Notes: generated by a model from the sequence alone, not told the origin. Shown: positions 44,376 through 55,382, counted from the first letter of the stretch. The stretch: 62,750 nt of DNA from Verrucomicrobiia bacterium (GCA_036405135.1 DASWYF010000037.1:154016-216765); one strand, 5' to 3'. Program-made: numbers and translations.

Positions 44376-44775
44376 GTGGCCGAGTTTGTTTGGTGTATGG
44401 CGGTTAACTTATCCCATTTCGACGGTTGGACAAAGTTCATCTTCTATCCCGTGAAAGTATTTTTGGATGCAGCGACAACCACAGCAGGCATCTCTGCCCT
44501 ATAAGGTTTCTTTGCGAGAGCATATTGGTGAAGATTCTCAAACCGCCGCTCTGCTACCCACCCTTTCCGGTGTTTCGGTGAGCCAAGAATTTGCTAATGA
44601 CAGCCAAGATAGGTGTAGGCCCCGCTACCCAGGCTGGGCAATTATTGTCTGATTGAAAACAACAAAACAGGCAGGTTACACACATCTTAAAACAGCAGCA
44701 CTGGCGTGGCTGGTCGCTCCAGCTCAAACCATAGTCGCTCAGCCCAGTTCCAAGCCAAACATAGAGTTATCGAGA
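44376..44775. other. Divergent uspA/nirK intergenic region
   Basis: About 400 bp. No gene was recognised; an in-frame extension of nirK to TTG 44653 exists but would put a second non-signal segment before the signal peptide. I looked for an FNR/NNR-type TTGAT-N4-ATCAA box and saw none. Confidence 0.5.
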
Positions 44776-46302
44776 ATGAAAAATACGCTCTTCAAAGTTT
44801 TCTTGATCACATTGCTTATCTGGTCTGCTGCCGGCCCTGTGGATGCCGCCGAAGGCCAGACGGTGGCCACCAAACCCCGACCGGTGGACCTAAGCATCAA
44901 AGGCGAGGAGAAGGCGGTGCTCACGCAGGCACCATTCGTGCCTCCGCCCATCACACGCCAGCATGCCACCAAGGTCATCGTGCAACTGGAGGTGATCGAG
45001 GCCACCCGTCGGCTGGCAGATGGGGTGGAGTATGTGTTTTGGACCTTTGGCGGTGATGTGCCAGGCAGTTTTATCCGGGTGCGGGAAGGTGATCTGGTCG
45101 AATTTCATCTGCTGAACCACCCGACCAGCAAAATGCCGCACAATATTGACCTTCATGCCGTGACCGGTCCGGGTGGCGGAGCCACTTCTTCGTTCACGGC
45201 TCCCGGCCATCGGTCGCAATTCTCGTTCAAGGCGTTGAACCCCGGCTTGTATGTCTACCATTGTGCCACCGCCCCGGTCGGCCTGCATGTCGCCAACGGC
45301 ATGTATGGTCTGATCTTGGTGGAACCCAAGGAGGGATTGCCCCGGGTTGACCGTGAATACTACGTGATGCAGGGAGAGTTCTACACCGAAGGACGTTATG
45401 GCGAGGAAGGGTTGCAAGCCTTCGACCAGCGCAAAGCCGAAGATGAACGGCCATCCTATGTCGTATTCAACGGCTCAGTTGGCTCGCTGGTGGGCGACAA
45501 GGCCATCAAAGCCAAGGTCGGCGAGAAAGTACGTCTCTTTGTGGGCAATGGGGGGCCCAATCTGATCTCTTCTTTTCACGTGATCGGCGAGATATTTGAC
45601 ACCGTGTATCAGGAGGGCGGTGTGCTGCCTTCCCAAAAGCAAGTGCAGACGACGATGATTCCGGCTGGCGGGTCCGCCATAGTCGAGTTTGGTGTGGAAG
45701 TGCCAGGCACTTATGTGCTCGTAGATCATTCTCTCTTTCGAGCCTTTAACAAAGGTGCCGTTGGCATGCTGAAAGTCGAGGGGCCGGAAAACATGCTGGT
45801 TTATACCGGCAAGGAAGTGGATGCCATTTACTTGGGTAGCCAGGCCGAAGGCGGCAGTGAAGCCGGTCGCAAGATCGCGGAATTGGAGGCCGCCCGAAGG
45901 AAAGCCATCCAAGGCGATGAAACCATCGCCGGGTTGACAAAAGAGATCCAGATCGCCAAGGGCAAACAGGTCTATCTGCAAACCTGCTTTGTCTGCCATC
46001 AGACTGAGGGGCAAGGCATCCCTGAGCAGATCCCGCCCTTGGCCAAATCGGACTACCTGATGAGCGACAAAGACCGTTCCATCCGTACGGTACTGCAAGG
46101 TTTGAGCGGCGAGATCGTCGTCAACCGCAAGACGTATAACGGCGTGATGATACCGATGAACAACCTCTCAGACCATGAAATCGCCAATGTGCTGACCTAT
46201 GTGCGGAACAGTTGGGGCAACTCCGGTGACGCGGTCAGCGCCGAGGAGGTCAAGCGCATCCGCAGCGAACTTCCCAAGGCGGTCACCACCTCATTTGAAT
46301 AA
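44776..46302 (+). CDS. nirK: Copper nitrite reductase with C-terminal cytochrome c
   Basis: 508 aa from ATG 44776; the signal peptide is [20 protein letters not shown] then PVDA. Two cupredoxin domains cover about residues 60-340. Type 1 copper ligands are His122, Cys163, His171 and Met176 ([18 protein letters not shown]). Type 2 copper ligands are His127, His162 and His318 ([12 protein letters not shown]). Asp125 and His268 ([11 protein letters not shown]) are the catalytic pair. The Cys-to-His spacing is one shorter than in the Alcaligenes enzyme, as in clade II NirK. Residues about 395-490 are a fused monohaem cytochrome c (CFVCH, 404-408; distal Met in MIPMNN), which can hand electrons to the copper site. 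Reduces nitrite to NO in the periplasm. Confidence 0.95.
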   Translation: MKNTLFKVFLITLLIWSAAGPVDAAEGQTVATKPRPVDLSIKGEEKAVLTQAPFVPPPITRQHATKVIVQLEVIEATRRLADGVEYVFWTFGGDVPGSFIRVREGDLVEFHLLNHPTSKMPHNIDLHAVTGPGGGATSSFTAPGHRSQFSFKALNPGLYVYHCATAPVGLHVANGMYGLILVEPKEGLPRVDREYYVMQGEFYTEGRYGEEGLQAFDQRKAEDERPSYVVFNGSVGSLVGDKAIKAKVGEKVRLFVGNGGPNLISSFHVIGEIFDTVYQEGGVLPSQKQVQTTMIPAGGSAIVEFGVEVPGTYVLVDHSLFRAFNKGAVGMLKVEGPENMLVYTGKEVDAIYLGSQAEGGSEAGRKIAELEAARRKAIQGDETIAGLTKEIQIAKGKQVYLQTCFVCHQTEGQGIPEQIPPLAKSDYLMSDKDRSIRTVLQGLSGEIVVNRKTYNGVMIPMNNLSDHEIANVLTYVRNSWGNSGDAVSAEEVKRIRSELPKAVTTSFE

Positions 46303-46321
46303 GCCAGAGCAGCCTAATATC

Positions 46322-47146
46322 ATGGTGTCGCGTCATCACCCTCCCATGCATGCCTGGACAGCCGGACTACTGTTCCTGCTGGTGTTGCTGCGCCCCGCCT
46401 ATGGTGAGGAGGGCGCAGCCAAGGAAAGTCCACCTAAAGCCAGCATGGTCGAAGTGCCGGCCGGCACGCACCGGCCGCTGTTTGTGCCACCGGGCGAGAC
46501 AAACTCCGTCCAAGTTCCTGTCTTCCGGCTGGACCGCCACCCGGTGACGAATGGTGACTACCTTGAGTTTGTCTCTCAAAACCCCAAATGGCGACGTTCC
46601 CAGGTGAAGCGCATTTTTGCGGACGAAAACTACCTGCGCCACTGGGCGGGAGATCTGGAACCGGGCGAAGCTGCGATGTCCAACCAGCCGGTCACATGGG
46701 TATCATGGTTTGCCGCCAAGGCTTACGCGCAGTGGCAAGGCAAGCGCCTGCCCACGGTGACTGAATGGGAGTATGCCGCCACTCACGGATTTTCCACTTT
46801 GGATGGAAGCAAGGACCCGGAATTTCAGGCCGCCATCCGGCGCTGGTATTCCACTCCTTCGCCCACTTCGCTTCCGTTGGTTGCCCAAGGCCGTGCCAAT
46901 ATTCTGGGGATTCATGATTTTCACGGGTTGGTCTGGGAATGGACCGCGGATTTCAACAGTTCGCTGGTTACTGGGGATGCTCGCGGTAATTCCGGCATCG
47001 AACGCCAGTTGTTTTGCGGAGCCGGCTCGGCCGGCAACCGCAACCCTTCGGATTACCCGGCTTTCCTGCGCTACGGCTTCCGCAGCAGTTTGAAAGCATC
47101 CTATTGCATCCACAATCTCGGTTTCCGCTGTGCCGCCGACCTATGA
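46322..47146 (+). CDS. nirV: NirV-like formylglycine-generating-enzyme family protein
   Basis: 274 aa from ATG 46322, 19 nt after nirK. It has an N-terminal signal peptide (AGLLFLLVLLRPAYG). The FGE-sulfatase/SUMF1 fold is shown by FRLDRHPVTNGDYLEFV, QPVTWVSWFAAKAYAQWQGK, RLPTVTEWEYAA, GLVWEWTADF and the ending ASYCIHNLGFRCA. nirK-nirV pairs are known in denitrifiers; the exact role of NirV is unsettled, but assistance in NirK maturation or activity is assumed. It overlaps sco by 4 bp. Confidence 0.9.
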   Translation: MVSRHHPPMHAWTAGLLFLLVLLRPAYGEEGAAKESPPKASMVEVPAGTHRPLFVPPGETNSVQVPVFRLDRHPVTNGDYLEFVSQNPKWRRSQVKRIFADENYLRHWAGDLEPGEAAMSNQPVTWVSWFAAKAYAQWQGKRLPTVTEWEYAATHGFSTLDGSKDPEFQAAIRRWYSTPSPTSLPLVAQGRANILGIHDFHGLVWEWTADFNSSLVTGDARGNSGIERQLFCGAGSAGNRNPSDYPAFLRYGFRSSLKASYCIHNLGFRCAADL

Positions 47147-47763
47147 AAGCAATCCTTACCGCCAGCCTTTGCTTGTGCCTGTGTCTGGCTTTCGCTGGCT
47201 GCCGCACCCGTCCGGTCGCTGCGAGTCCTCCTTGCTGCCGGGAGTTGAAGGCCGGGCAATCATATACCGACAGCTCGCTTTACCAGTTGGATTCCTTGTG
47301 GTCGTCTGACGCGGGAAAGCAGATCTCGCTCCGAGTTCTCCGAGGGCGTCCACAAGTGGTCGCGATGTTCTTCACCCGTTGCGAGTATGCTTGTCCGCTC
47401 ATCGTAAACGACTTGAAAAAGATCGAGGCGGCATTGCCGGAAAAAGTCCGTCAGCAGACCGATTTTCTGTTGGTCTCCTTTGATTCGACTAACGACCATG
47501 CCGAAGCCTTGCGGGCTTACCGGCTGCGCCAGAAGCTTCCCATGCAACGCTGGACGCTGGTCAGTGGGAAGGCAGATGATGTCCGGGAGTTGGCCGCCTT
47601 GCTGGGGGTGAATTACCGTCTGGATGCCCGTGGGCAGTTCGCCCATTCCAACCTGATCACCCTGCTGAATGTCGAAGGGGAGATCACCGCCCAGCAGCAG
47701 GGGCTCAATCAGTCTCCGGAGGAAATGGCCCGTAAAATTGTACTTCTGGCAGGTCAGCGATGA
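47143..47763 (+). CDS. SCO1/SenC-type copper chaperone lipoprotein
   Basis: 206 aa from ATG 47143 overlapping the nirV stop. The signal has lipobox FAGC20. The thioredoxin-like SCO fold shows the copper pair Cys80 and Cys84 (FFTRCEYACPL) and the third ligand His in GQFAHSNLITLL. An extra CC pair at residues 31-32 after the lipid anchor is unusual. As third gene of nirK-nirV-sco it most likely delivers copper to NirK rather than to cytochrome oxidase. Confidence 0.9.
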   Translation: MKAILTASLCLCLCLAFAGCRTRPVAASPPCCRELKAGQSYTDSSLYQLDSLWSSDAGKQISLRVLRGRPQVVAMFFTRCEYACPLIVNDLKKIEAALPEKVRQQTDFLLVSFDSTNDHAEALRAYRLRQKLPMQRWTLVSGKADDVRELAALLGVNYRLDARGQFAHSNLITLLNVEGEITAQQQGLNQSPEEMARKIVLLAGQR

Positions 47764-47904
47764 GCGCCTAAGCATAGGTATTGAGCTGGCTGCGCGGAAT
47801 AATTATCGAATGGCGGCCAAAATAGTTCTGACCGATCGAAATTCTCGAATGTGCTGACGCTAGCCCGTCCCGTGGTGAGCAACCTGATGGAAAGCAGGCG
47901 CGAT

Positions 47905-49032
47905 TCAGGGGAGTTTCTTTGGTGAGGCTGGTCGCAAAACCTGGCCCAGCGCGTTGATACGATCCTCGTTAGCACGACCGTCCGGACCGAGGGTGGGCTG
48001 GAGCCAGCCGCCTTCGTCGTGCTCATTCCAGCCGTATATGATGATGGCGTTGGCAGGATTTAGGTCCCGGTTGGCTTTTGTCCAGTCAAGCGCTTCACGG
48101 ATGTGGGCGGCGAGTTCTTCCGGTGTGGCAGTCACGGAATCAATGAGTGGCTTTTGCTGCGCAGCCGGGGTGTTGTCTGGTGTCGCGCTGACCCATGTGA
48201 CCCAAGGCGGTGGGCGCTCGTTGCGCGGCCGAGTGTCCCAACCGGCACTGGCGAAGGTAATGTTCGGGAGGCGTAATGCGCGGCACTTTTCCCAGCGATC
48301 ACGCCGGATCAAGGCGCACTGCTCGGCGTAACTAGGCTGTGTCATGCTGTAGGTCCCGCCTCGTGCGTACGCGGAGATGGCATCGAAGCCGAGCGTCACC
48401 ATGTCTTTCGCATCCTCCTCTGGATTCCAGCCCATCAAGACAAGATAGGGCGGCTTCATGCCCGCGTTGATGGTTTGACGCTTCAATTCATCCCAGTCGC
48501 GCTTCGCAAGCAGCGTCGGCTTCACGAACACAAAGAGCAATGGCCGACCGCCCAGCACAGTCTGATAGTCGGGATGCCGAAAATGCTGCACCAGCCTGGG
48601 CCAACCTTGCGTGCCCACTTTGTCGAGTCGCGGACCTTCTTCCACGAGGCAATAACGGATGCCCTGCTTGTCTTTTGCCGAGAGGTATCGATTCAAAGCG
48701 ATGTGCATCTCTGGTGCCTCTTCCCAGTAATGAACGAAGGCCCAATAATTCAGCCCGGCTCGGGAGGCGAACGCAATCTCCTGCTCCACGACAGCCTGAG
48801 AGTCGCCATTGATGCTCACCTTGTCTGCACTCAACACGCGCGCGAACCATGGCAGGCGAAAGTGATACTTTGGCTGCCCGAGCGATGCCTCCACGGCCTT
48901 GGCCACGCTCCCACTGCCATACCAGCCATCCCAGCGAATCGCCCCAACTGCCGGTGGGGAATCCTGCCCGGCGGGGAATCCCGCCAGCGGAGCGAGTATC
49001 AAAACCGCAAGTAGGATGAGAATAGGGTTCAT
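47905..49032 (-). CDS. Exported GH99/WbsX-like glycoside hydrolase-family protein
   Basis: 375 aa from ATG 49032; the signal peptide is MNPILILLAVLILAPLAG then FPAG. The barrel begins VGAIRWDGWYG and continues AGLNYWAFVHYWEE, LLFVFVKPTLL and YLVLMGWNPEEDAKD. The ending IIIYGWNEHDEGGWLQPT corresponds to the conserved WNEW.EG..L.P motif of the GH99-like/WbsX family. Substrate unknown. Stands alone, converging on the nitrite reductase set. Confidence 0.78.
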   Translation of the reverse strand: MNPILILLAVLILAPLAGFPAGQDSPPAVGAIRWDGWYGSGSVAKAVEASLGQPKYHFRLPWFARVLSADKVSINGDSQAVVEQEIAFASRAGLNYWAFVHYWEEAPEMHIALNRYLSAKDKQGIRYCLVEEGPRLDKVGTQGWPRLVQHFRHPDYQTVLGGRPLLFVFVKPTLLAKRDWDELKRQTINAGMKPPYLVLMGWNPEEDAKDMVTLGFDAISAYARGGTYSMTQPSYAEQCALIRRDRWEKCRALRLPNITFASAGWDTRPRNERPPPWVTWVSATPDNTPAAQQKPLIDSVTATPEELAAHIREALDWTKANRDLNPANAIIIYGWNEHDEGGWLQPTLGPDGRANEDRINALGQVLRPASPKKLP

Positions 49033-49322
49033 CAGCAAATGGTGTCCGCCGAAGAGCTTATGGAAAACTTCTTTTTCACAGAAACATTTTTTAAAAAATG
49101 AGAGCATTTGCCCGGGATAGGTAGCGCACTCGGAAAAACCGCCGAACTGTATCTGCAAGCATATCGTAGGAATTCCCATTTATTCAATTGACCAATGCTC
49201 AACGCGAACAGCACGGGACAAGGATTCAGAGTGCTTTGTTAAAGACATTGATGTGCAATCCAAAAAAGTTAACCGAGCAAGAACTCGCACTGTCGAAGTG
49301 AGGCTTATGAGTGCGCTCCAAG

Positions 49323-50243
49323 CTATTCCAGTCGTGGCACTTCGATGATCACCCTTGTGCCCACGTTGACCTGTGACCGCAGCCACATGCGTCCACCAAA
49401 CTGTTTAGTGGCCGCATAGGCTTTGGTGAGTCCAAAGCCTGCCCCCTTGGTGGGTATATCGCGAACATTACTGGCCCGATAGCCGAACCCGACTACCTTG
49501 GACAGTTCATCCGGCGGTATCCCCCGACCGGTGTCTTCCACGGCCAGCCGGATACCATGGTTGTTGTCCACCAACCCCGCGATGATAACGCCACCCGGTG
49601 GGGTATATTTCCTGGCATTGGCCACAAGATCACGGAACACATCTTGAAACACCGGCGGCATCAGAATTTGCCCATCCGAACCCGGTTGAAAATCTAGGCT
49701 GACGACATAATCACGTTCCTCTTGAGCCGCCAGGTTGCGCACGATCCGGTAGCGGCCTTTGCTGTTCTTTTCCACCGCCGCAAAAAAGTTGGTGAAGCTT
49801 TCCTGCAACAAAGACAATGCGTGCGATACCCACTTGTTGCCCAACTCCCTGCGATCGTGCCATTCCCGAATACGCGGACGCAGGATAGTTATCACGGAAC
49901 GGATGTTGTCCGCGGATTCTTGCACTGCTTCATCCCGGTCAAACTCAGGATGACGCTCGATCATGGCCTTGAACTCGAATTCAAATTTCCACCCCAAGGC
50001 TTCGAGATCCAAGGCCACTTGTTCACTGGTCCCAGCATCGGCCAGTTGTGCCGCTAGCACTTCCGCCATCCGGCTGCTCTCCGCCATGTCGTCTGGATGC
50101 CCGGAGTTCAGCCGCAGGAGGTAAAGCTCCCCCAGTAACACATTCAAAATGTTCAGGAAGGAATGCATGTCCAGCATGCGGCGGTCCTTGTCCGTAAGAG
50201 CAAGGTTTTCCGTGATCTCTATTTCTTTGGACAGCGATTCCAT
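49323..50243 (-). CDS. Soluble sensor histidine kinase-like protein
   Basis: 306 aa from ATG 50243 (MESLSKEIEI); a TTG three codons earlier is possible. The C-terminal HATPase domain is complete: N box DLVANARKYTPPGG, G1 VEDTGRGIP, F box GFGYRAS and G2 GAGFGLTKAYA. The likely phospho-accepting helix is DMHSFLNILNVLLGEL near residue 26, a His-x3-Asn pattern that resembles but is not a standard HisKA. No membrane or sensor domain, so it may receive its signal from a partner. The response regulator is not adjacent except the REC domain of the hybrid kinase upstream. Confidence 0.8.
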   Translation of the reverse strand: MESLSKEIEITENLALTDKDRRMLDMHSFLNILNVLLGELYLLRLNSGHPDDMAESSRMAEVLAAQLADAGTSEQVALDLEALGWKFEFEFKAMIERHPEFDRDEAVQESADNIRSVITILRPRIREWHDRRELGNKWVSHALSLLQESFTNFFAAVEKNSKGRYRIVRNLAAQEERDYVVSLDFQPGSDGQILMPPVFQDVFRDLVANARKYTPPGGVIIAGLVDNNHGIRLAVEDTGRGIPPDELSKVVGFGYRASNVRDIPTKGAGFGLTKAYAATKQFGGRMWLRSQVNVGTRVIIEVPRLE

Positions 50244-50424
50244 AAGCGGCAAATGGTGAACTAAAAGTGGAGTGCCCGTCGCGTAGACGCCAAGGAGGTG
50301 GGCCTGAGGAAGGCCGCTGAAAAAACGTGCTACACGACAGGCAAGTTGTTTATAGCAGATTCTTTGGCTCTGTCACGCATGGGTTGGCTCAAGGTTGCGC
50401 CGCCCAGCCAAACAGTCTTGATTC

Positions 50425-53028
50425 TCATGGTATAACGCGGACGGCTGACTCACCCAGTCTTTCATCCAGACATTCCCGAACCTTGTTGAATAACTGGGGC
50501 AGCTGATAAGGTTTCTGCAAGAAATGCTGGCCGGCAGCCAAGTTGAGATCTTTGCCGAATAGATCAACACTATAGCCGCTGACGAACAGGGTTTTCAGAT
50601 CAGGTCGTTCCAGCAATAGCATTTTGGCAAGTTCCAAACCTGTTATTTGTTCGGGCATGACCACGTCGGTCAGCAGTAACTGGATGTCCTGATGGTGTTC
50701 TCGCCAGATGGCCAGGGCGGCCACGCCGTTCGCGGCTTCCAAAACCCGGTATCCCTGCCGTTGCAGTGCCAGCTTGGTAAGGCGCCGCACCACGTCCTCA
50801 TCCTCGACCAGCAAGATGGTTTCCGAACCGCCCCGGATGACAGTTGGAATGTTGGGCGTAGTGTTTTCATGGCTGGCCGTTTTGGAGGCCGGCAGATAGA
50901 CCTCGAACATGGTGCCTTTCCCCAGTTCGCTTTTCACGGTGATCCAGCCATGGTGTTGCTTTACTATTCCATAGACCGTGGCCAGCCCCAGGCCAGTGCC
51001 CTTGCCGACTTCCTTCGTCGTGAAAAATGGATCAAAGATGCGGGAGAGGATTTGCGCTGGGATGCCGCATCCGGAATCTTCGACGCTCAGGCAAACTGTC
51101 AGCCCGGGCATTGCTTCCGGGTTGATTTTCGATTCATCCACAGCCACCGACATGCATGATGTCCGAATGCGCAGACTTCCGCCTTTGGGCATCGCATCCC
51201 GTGCATTCACCGCCAGATTCAGCACCACTTGCTCCATCATGCCAGTGTCGGCGTACACCCTCGGCAGGCCAGCAGTCGACTCGACCTGGAGTTTGATATC
51301 TTCGCCGAGTATTCGATGCAGCATCCGGGTCATTTGACTCACAACCTCCCTTAGGTCGAGGTCCACTGGTTGCATCAACTGTCGGCGGCTGAAGGTCAGC
51401 AGTTGCCGGGTCAAGTTGGCCGCCCGTTTGGATGCCTCCGCAATCTGGCTGACCGACTCCTGGATTTCTTCAGGCAGCTGCTCTCGCATTTCCAGCATCG
51501 AAGCATGCCCTTGGATTACTGTCAGGATGTTGTTGAAATCATGGGCGACGCCACCGGCCAGATGGCCGATGGCTTCCATTTTCTGGGATTGCCGCAGTTG
51601 CTCCTCCAACTGTTTGCGTTCGGTGATGTCCTGCACCACTCCGATCATCCGCAACGGCGTCCCATCCGCCGCCCACTCCACATTCGCCTGTTCATGGACC
51701 CAGCGGATGCTCCGGTCAGGCCGGACAATGCGGTGCTCGATATTGAATTCGGCCTTGCCGTCCAGTGCGGATTTCGAAGCGGCCTCGACAGCCTTTCGGT
51801 CATCCGGGTGAACCATCGAAAAGAATGTTTCCACCAATATTCTGGTGGCCGGGTCCAAGCCGAATATCCGGTAGGTTTGCAGGGACCATCGGAGTTCTCC
51901 CAACGCGTCCGGGGCCGAGATCCAACTGCCGATATTGCCCACTTCCTGGGCTTTCTCAAGAAAATGCCGGTTCTCGCTCAGGGCTTGCTCGGCGAGTTTG
52001 TAGTCGGTGATGTCCTGCGCGACGCCGATGACTTGGATCAGTTGCCCCGAGGATTCCTTAACTGGGAAGGCCCGGTCTCTAATCCATCGCAGACTGCCAT
52101 CCGGCCTTTTTATCCGGAACTCTACATCATAGGCGCCAATGACTTGCTTGGTCTGGGCGGCCAACCTTACCCGCTCCCGGTCCTCCTCATGCACTGAATC
52201 CAACCAAGTATGGGGTTCCAAGTATAAGGAAGCGCAGGTGCGGCCCCAAATGGGTTCATAGGCCGGACTGACGTAGATTATCCGGTCTTTATTGGGGGAC
52301 GTGATCCAAAACACTTCTTGCACCGTTTCTACCATCAGGCGGAAGCGCTCTTCACTTTGCTGCAAGGCACTTTCAGCCCGCTTCTGATCCTCCAGCAGAC
52401 TAAGCAAGGCCAGTCGGGCGCGGTCGGCCTGCGCGAGCTTGTCGCTGGATTCCCGAGCAACCAGAGCCAGCTCTGCACTGCGCTTTTGGACTCGGTTCTC
52501 GATCTTGGCTGCCTGGCCTTCCGCGAGGGTGGCCAAGTTTTTGCGCAGTTCCATTTGCGCCATCACCTGCCGCCCCAGAACTTTTAAGGCGCGCAGTTGA
52601 TGCGGCTGCAAGTCCCTCACCACCAGGTCAATGACGCAAAGTGTGCCCAAGGCCAACCCATCCCGGCCAACCAAAGGCATGCCGGCGTAAAAGCGGATGT
52701 TCGGGTCACCTTGGACGAGCGGGTTCCCGGCAAAGCGCGCATCTTCCCGCGCATCCGGGACAACCATGATCTCTTTGCTCTGGATGGCATGGGCACAAAA
52801 CGACACCTCTCGCCCGGTTTCCTGGATCTCCAGACCAACCCTGGACTTGAACCATTGGCGGTCTGCGTCAACGAGTGAAACGAGTGCCACCGGGGCATCG
52901 CAAATCTCTGCGGCGAGCTGTGTAAGCTCATCAAAGCAGGACTCAGGGGGCGTGTCCAACAACCCATATTCCCTCAGGGCCTCAAGACGTTCCGCTTCCT
53001 GTTCCGCTGAAAGCATCAAGTTGCTCAT
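50425..53028 (-). CDS. Hybrid histidine kinase: GAF-PAS-PAS-HisKA-HATPase-REC
   Basis: 867 aa from ATG 53028, whose start overlaps the stop of the upstream sensor gene (ATGA). A GAF domain covers about residues 20-165 ([37 protein letters not shown]). Two PAS/PAC units lie at about 220-345 and 355-472. HisKA has His496 ([14 protein letters not shown]). HATPase includes [14 protein letters not shown] and [16 protein letters not shown]-terminal receiver about 735-855 has the phospho-acceptor in [10 protein letters not shown]. No transmembrane segment, so it is a cytoplasmic sensor. It likely works with the PAS/GAF protein encoded just before it. Confidence 0.93.
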   Translation of the reverse strand: MSNLMLSAEQEAERLEALREYGLLDTPPESCFDELTQLAAEICDAPVALVSLVDADRQWFKSRVGLEIQETGREVSFCAHAIQSKEIMVVPDAREDARFAGNPLVQGDPNIRFYAGMPLVGRDGLALGTLCVIDLVVRDLQPHQLRALKVLGRQVMAQMELRKNLATLAEGQAAKIENRVQKRSAELALVARESSDKLAQADRARLALLSLLEDQKRAESALQQSEERFRLMVETVQEVFWITSPNKDRIIYVSPAYEPIWGRTCASLYLEPHTWLDSVHEEDRERVRLAAQTKQVIGAYDVEFRIKRPDGSLRWIRDRAFPVKESSGQLIQVIGVAQDITDYKLAEQALSENRHFLEKAQEVGNIGSWISAPDALGELRWSLQTYRIFGLDPATRILVETFFSMVHPDDRKAVEAASKSALDGKAEFNIEHRIVRPDRSIRWVHEQANVEWAADGTPLRMIGVVQDITERKQLEEQLRQSQKMEAIGHLAGGVAHDFNNILTVIQGHASMLEMREQLPEEIQESVSQIAEASKRAANLTRQLLTFSRRQLMQPVDLDLREVVSQMTRMLHRILGEDIKLQVESTAGLPRVYADTGMMEQVVLNLAVNARDAMPKGGSLRIRTSCMSVAVDESKINPEAMPGLTVCLSVEDSGCGIPAQILSRIFDPFFTTKEVGKGTGLGLATVYGIVKQHHGWITVKSELGKGTMFEVYLPASKTASHENTTPNIPTVIRGGSETILLVEDEDVVRRLTKLALQRQGYRVLEAANGVAALAIWREHHQDIQLLLTDVVMPEQITGLELAKMLLLERPDLKTLFVSGYSVDLFGKDLNLAAGQHFLQKPYQLPQLFNKVRECLDERLGESAVRVIP

Positions 53029-54857
53029 GTGGATGATCTTTTCGCTGGAAGCGCACATTCATAGCGCTTCTCTTCACGCAGTCGGAGCAGCAGTTCATTC
53101 ACTTCGCTTTTAAGTTCCATGATGCGCTCTTCCCGTCCCAGAGTGGCTTCATGCCAGCGCTTTAGCTCGTCCAACTGCTTTTTGATCCGTTCCTCTGCCT
53201 CCTTCTGAGCCGTGATGTCCTGCATAAACCCAATCACTCTGTAGGCTTTTCCTTGGTCGTTTAGCAAGAAGTGCCCCATATCCTTCACCTTGATGTAGCT
53301 CCCATCCTTGCATCTGACCCGGTATTCCAGCTGGAAAGCAGAGGGTGTTTCGGTGACGCGCTGGAGTTCCGCTTCGAAGCAGGCACGGTCGGCCGGGTGG
53401 ATTAAGCTGATCCAAGATTGTAGATCGCCCCCAAGTTCATCCACGGTATAACCCAGGATTCTCGGGGTGTCTCCCGCATAGTTCAAGGTGGCTGCATCTA
53501 TGTCCCAGTCGTAAAGAATCTGGCCGCTGACATGAACTGCGGCTTCGTAGCGGTTACGCCACTCGAGCACTTCCGCTTCGGCCCGTTTATGTTCCACTTC
53601 ATCCCGGCTGACCTTGATCGCGAAACCAATGTCCGCCGCCAATTCACCCAACAATTCGAGCTCGTGCTCATCGAAGAAATCTGGTTCTTCAGCATACAAG
53701 TTGAAGGTGCCGATCACTCGTCCAGACACTTTGATCGGTAAAGCAGCCATCGACCGAATGTTTAGACGCCTGGCTTCGCTCTGCCAGGAGGCAAGCTGCG
53801 GATCATTCAAGAAGTCATTGCTGACGGACACTTTTTCATCAAGGGCGGCCTGGATGGTGATCTTACAGGCGTCCTCTGTTTGCAACAGGTTGCGCAACCA
53901 CTCCAACCCGCCATCCTCGATGCCCGCCACCGACACTGGCACCATTTTACGGGTTTCTTCCGCCCACAATCCTATCCAGGCCATTTTGAAACCGCCTTTT
54001 TCAACCGCAATGCGGCACGACAGCGTAAACAGTTTATGGGGATCGCGTTCCCTGACAATCACCTGGTTGATGTCGCTCAACACGGCATACACGCGGTTGA
54101 GGTGCTGAATCTGAACCTCATGGTGATGCAAGGTGGTGATGTCGGTCACTGTACCCACGTAACCTTTCACACTCCCATCCTCCCTCCTTTCAGCCACTCC
54201 TTGGCCCAGCACCCAGGTCACCTTTCCATCCGGCCTTTGGAATCGGTATTGCGCGTGGAACTCGGACCCGTCACTCAAGCACGATTTCCACGCCTCAGTC
54301 ACACCAGCGATGTCGTCCAGATGCAGCGCCTTGGTCCATCCGCTCCCCAGTGCCGCCTCGAGGGACATGCCTGCAATCTCGCACCAACGCTGGTTTACGA
54401 AACTGCATTCGCCTTTCAAATTGGCCCGCCAAATGCCGACCGGGGATATGCGTGCCAGCGTCTGGAACAGCAGTTCACTATCTCGGCGCGCAAGCTCGGC
54501 TTCGTGCTCGCTGGTAACATCTTGGGCCAAAATCAATTCGGCGGCCCGTCCCTGAAAGGTCAGCCCATGTGAGGTTATCTCGACCAAAATGCTGCTCCCG
54601 TCCTTGCGGATGTGATGCCAAACGCCCGCTTTGTCGATGCCTTTTATCCTGCCCACCGTCGGCATAAGCGCGGCAACCTCGTCGCTTGGGCGAATATCCT
54701 TGATGGTCAGTTCCAGAAACTCCTCACGGGAGTATCCGTAATGCAGAATGGCCGCCTCATTCACCGCCAGAAACCGGAGCGTGGCCAGATCGTACACCCA
54801 CATCGGAAGGGGATTGCTCTCGAATAAAATACGGAAATCCGCATCAGTCTGGTACAT
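53025..54857 (-). CDS. PAS-PAS-GAF-PAS sensor protein lacking a kinase domain
   Basis: 610 aa from ATG 54857, with GGAGG 9 nt upstream; GTG 54905 with AAAAGGG is a good alternative. PAS domains lie near 5-115, 130-250 and 430-560 (PLPMWVYDLATLRFLAVNEA; SPVGIWRANLKGECSFVNQR; YDWDIDAATLNYAGDTPRIL). A GAF domain lies about 265-410 (MAALPIKVSGRVIGTFNLYA). The end is a coiled coil (KRWHEATLGREERIMELKSE) that usually leads into a HisKA domain, but the frame stops. Translationally coupled to the hybrid kinase, so it may be a detached sensory half of it. Confidence 0.88.
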   Translation of the reverse strand: MYQTDADFRILFESNPLPMWVYDLATLRFLAVNEAAILHYGYSREEFLELTIKDIRPSDEVAALMPTVGRIKGIDKAGVWHHIRKDGSSILVEITSHGLTFQGRAAELILAQDVTSEHEAELARRDSELLFQTLARISPVGIWRANLKGECSFVNQRWCEIAGMSLEAALGSGWTKALHLDDIAGVTEAWKSCLSDGSEFHAQYRFQRPDGKVTWVLGQGVAERREDGSVKGYVGTVTDITTLHHHEVQIQHLNRVYAVLSDINQVIVRERDPHKLFTLSCRIAVEKGGFKMAWIGLWAEETRKMVPVSVAGIEDGGLEWLRNLLQTEDACKITIQAALDEKVSVSNDFLNDPQLASWQSEARRLNIRSMAALPIKVSGRVIGTFNLYAEEPDFFDEHELELLGELAADIGFAIKVSRDEVEHKRAEAEVLEWRNRYEAAVHVSGQILYDWDIDAATLNYAGDTPRILGYTVDELGGDLQSWISLIHPADRACFEAELQRVTETPSAFQLEYRVRCKDGSYIKVKDMGHFLLNDQGKAYRVIGFMQDITAQKEAEERIKKQLDELKRWHEATLGREERIMELKSEVNELLLRLREEKRYECALPAKRSST

Positions 54858-55097
54858 GGCACCAGACCTCCCGCTCGCCTCCCCGCTTGACGCAGATTGT
54901 TGCACAATGCCCTTTTGGTTTCAACGCTAGGTCAACGGCATAAGTCTGCCAAGGGCCAAACCGACTATTTGATGTGCTAAAATTGGCGCGCTATAATGGA
55001 TTGGCATTAACATTTTTTGTCTTTCATAATCAATAGGAGGAGACTTGCTTGATGCGCTTGGCAAGCGTATCAACATCAGCGCGTCTTAGTCCTATCC

Positions 55098-55382
55098 ATG
55101 AGATCCACAGAAAAACGCTTGCCACCGAAGGCTGCGGAGCTTTTCCAGAGAATCCATCTGGCCCATCGCAACCGTGGCAGCAACCCTTTAATCAGCGAAA
55201 GGCTTACCTGGTTCGAGTTCCTGCGGGCGGCGCATGCAAGCAGCAATCTTCGGCTGACCGGGGGAGAGCTGTATGTCCTGTTGACCGAAGAGTACGGTTG
55301 GCGCAATGACCTGGCGCAAAGTTTGGCCGCCGAATACGACTTTGCCATGGAGTTCATGGATTTTCTGGCTCCACATGGTTGA
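55098..55382 (+). CDS. Small unknown protein
   Basis: 94 aa from ATG 55098. Composition is protein-like and helical (KAAELFQRIHLAHRNRG, RLTWFEFLRAAHASSNLRLT, DLAQSLAAEYDFAMEFMDFL). No motif recognised. Faces away from the sensor operon. The reverse frame over it (55076-55606) has a poorer composition. Confidence 0.45.
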   Translation: MRSTEKRLPPKAAELFQRIHLAHRNRGSNPLISERLTWFEFLRAAHASSNLRLTGGELYVLLTEEYGWRNDLAQSLAAEYDFAMEFMDFLAPHG

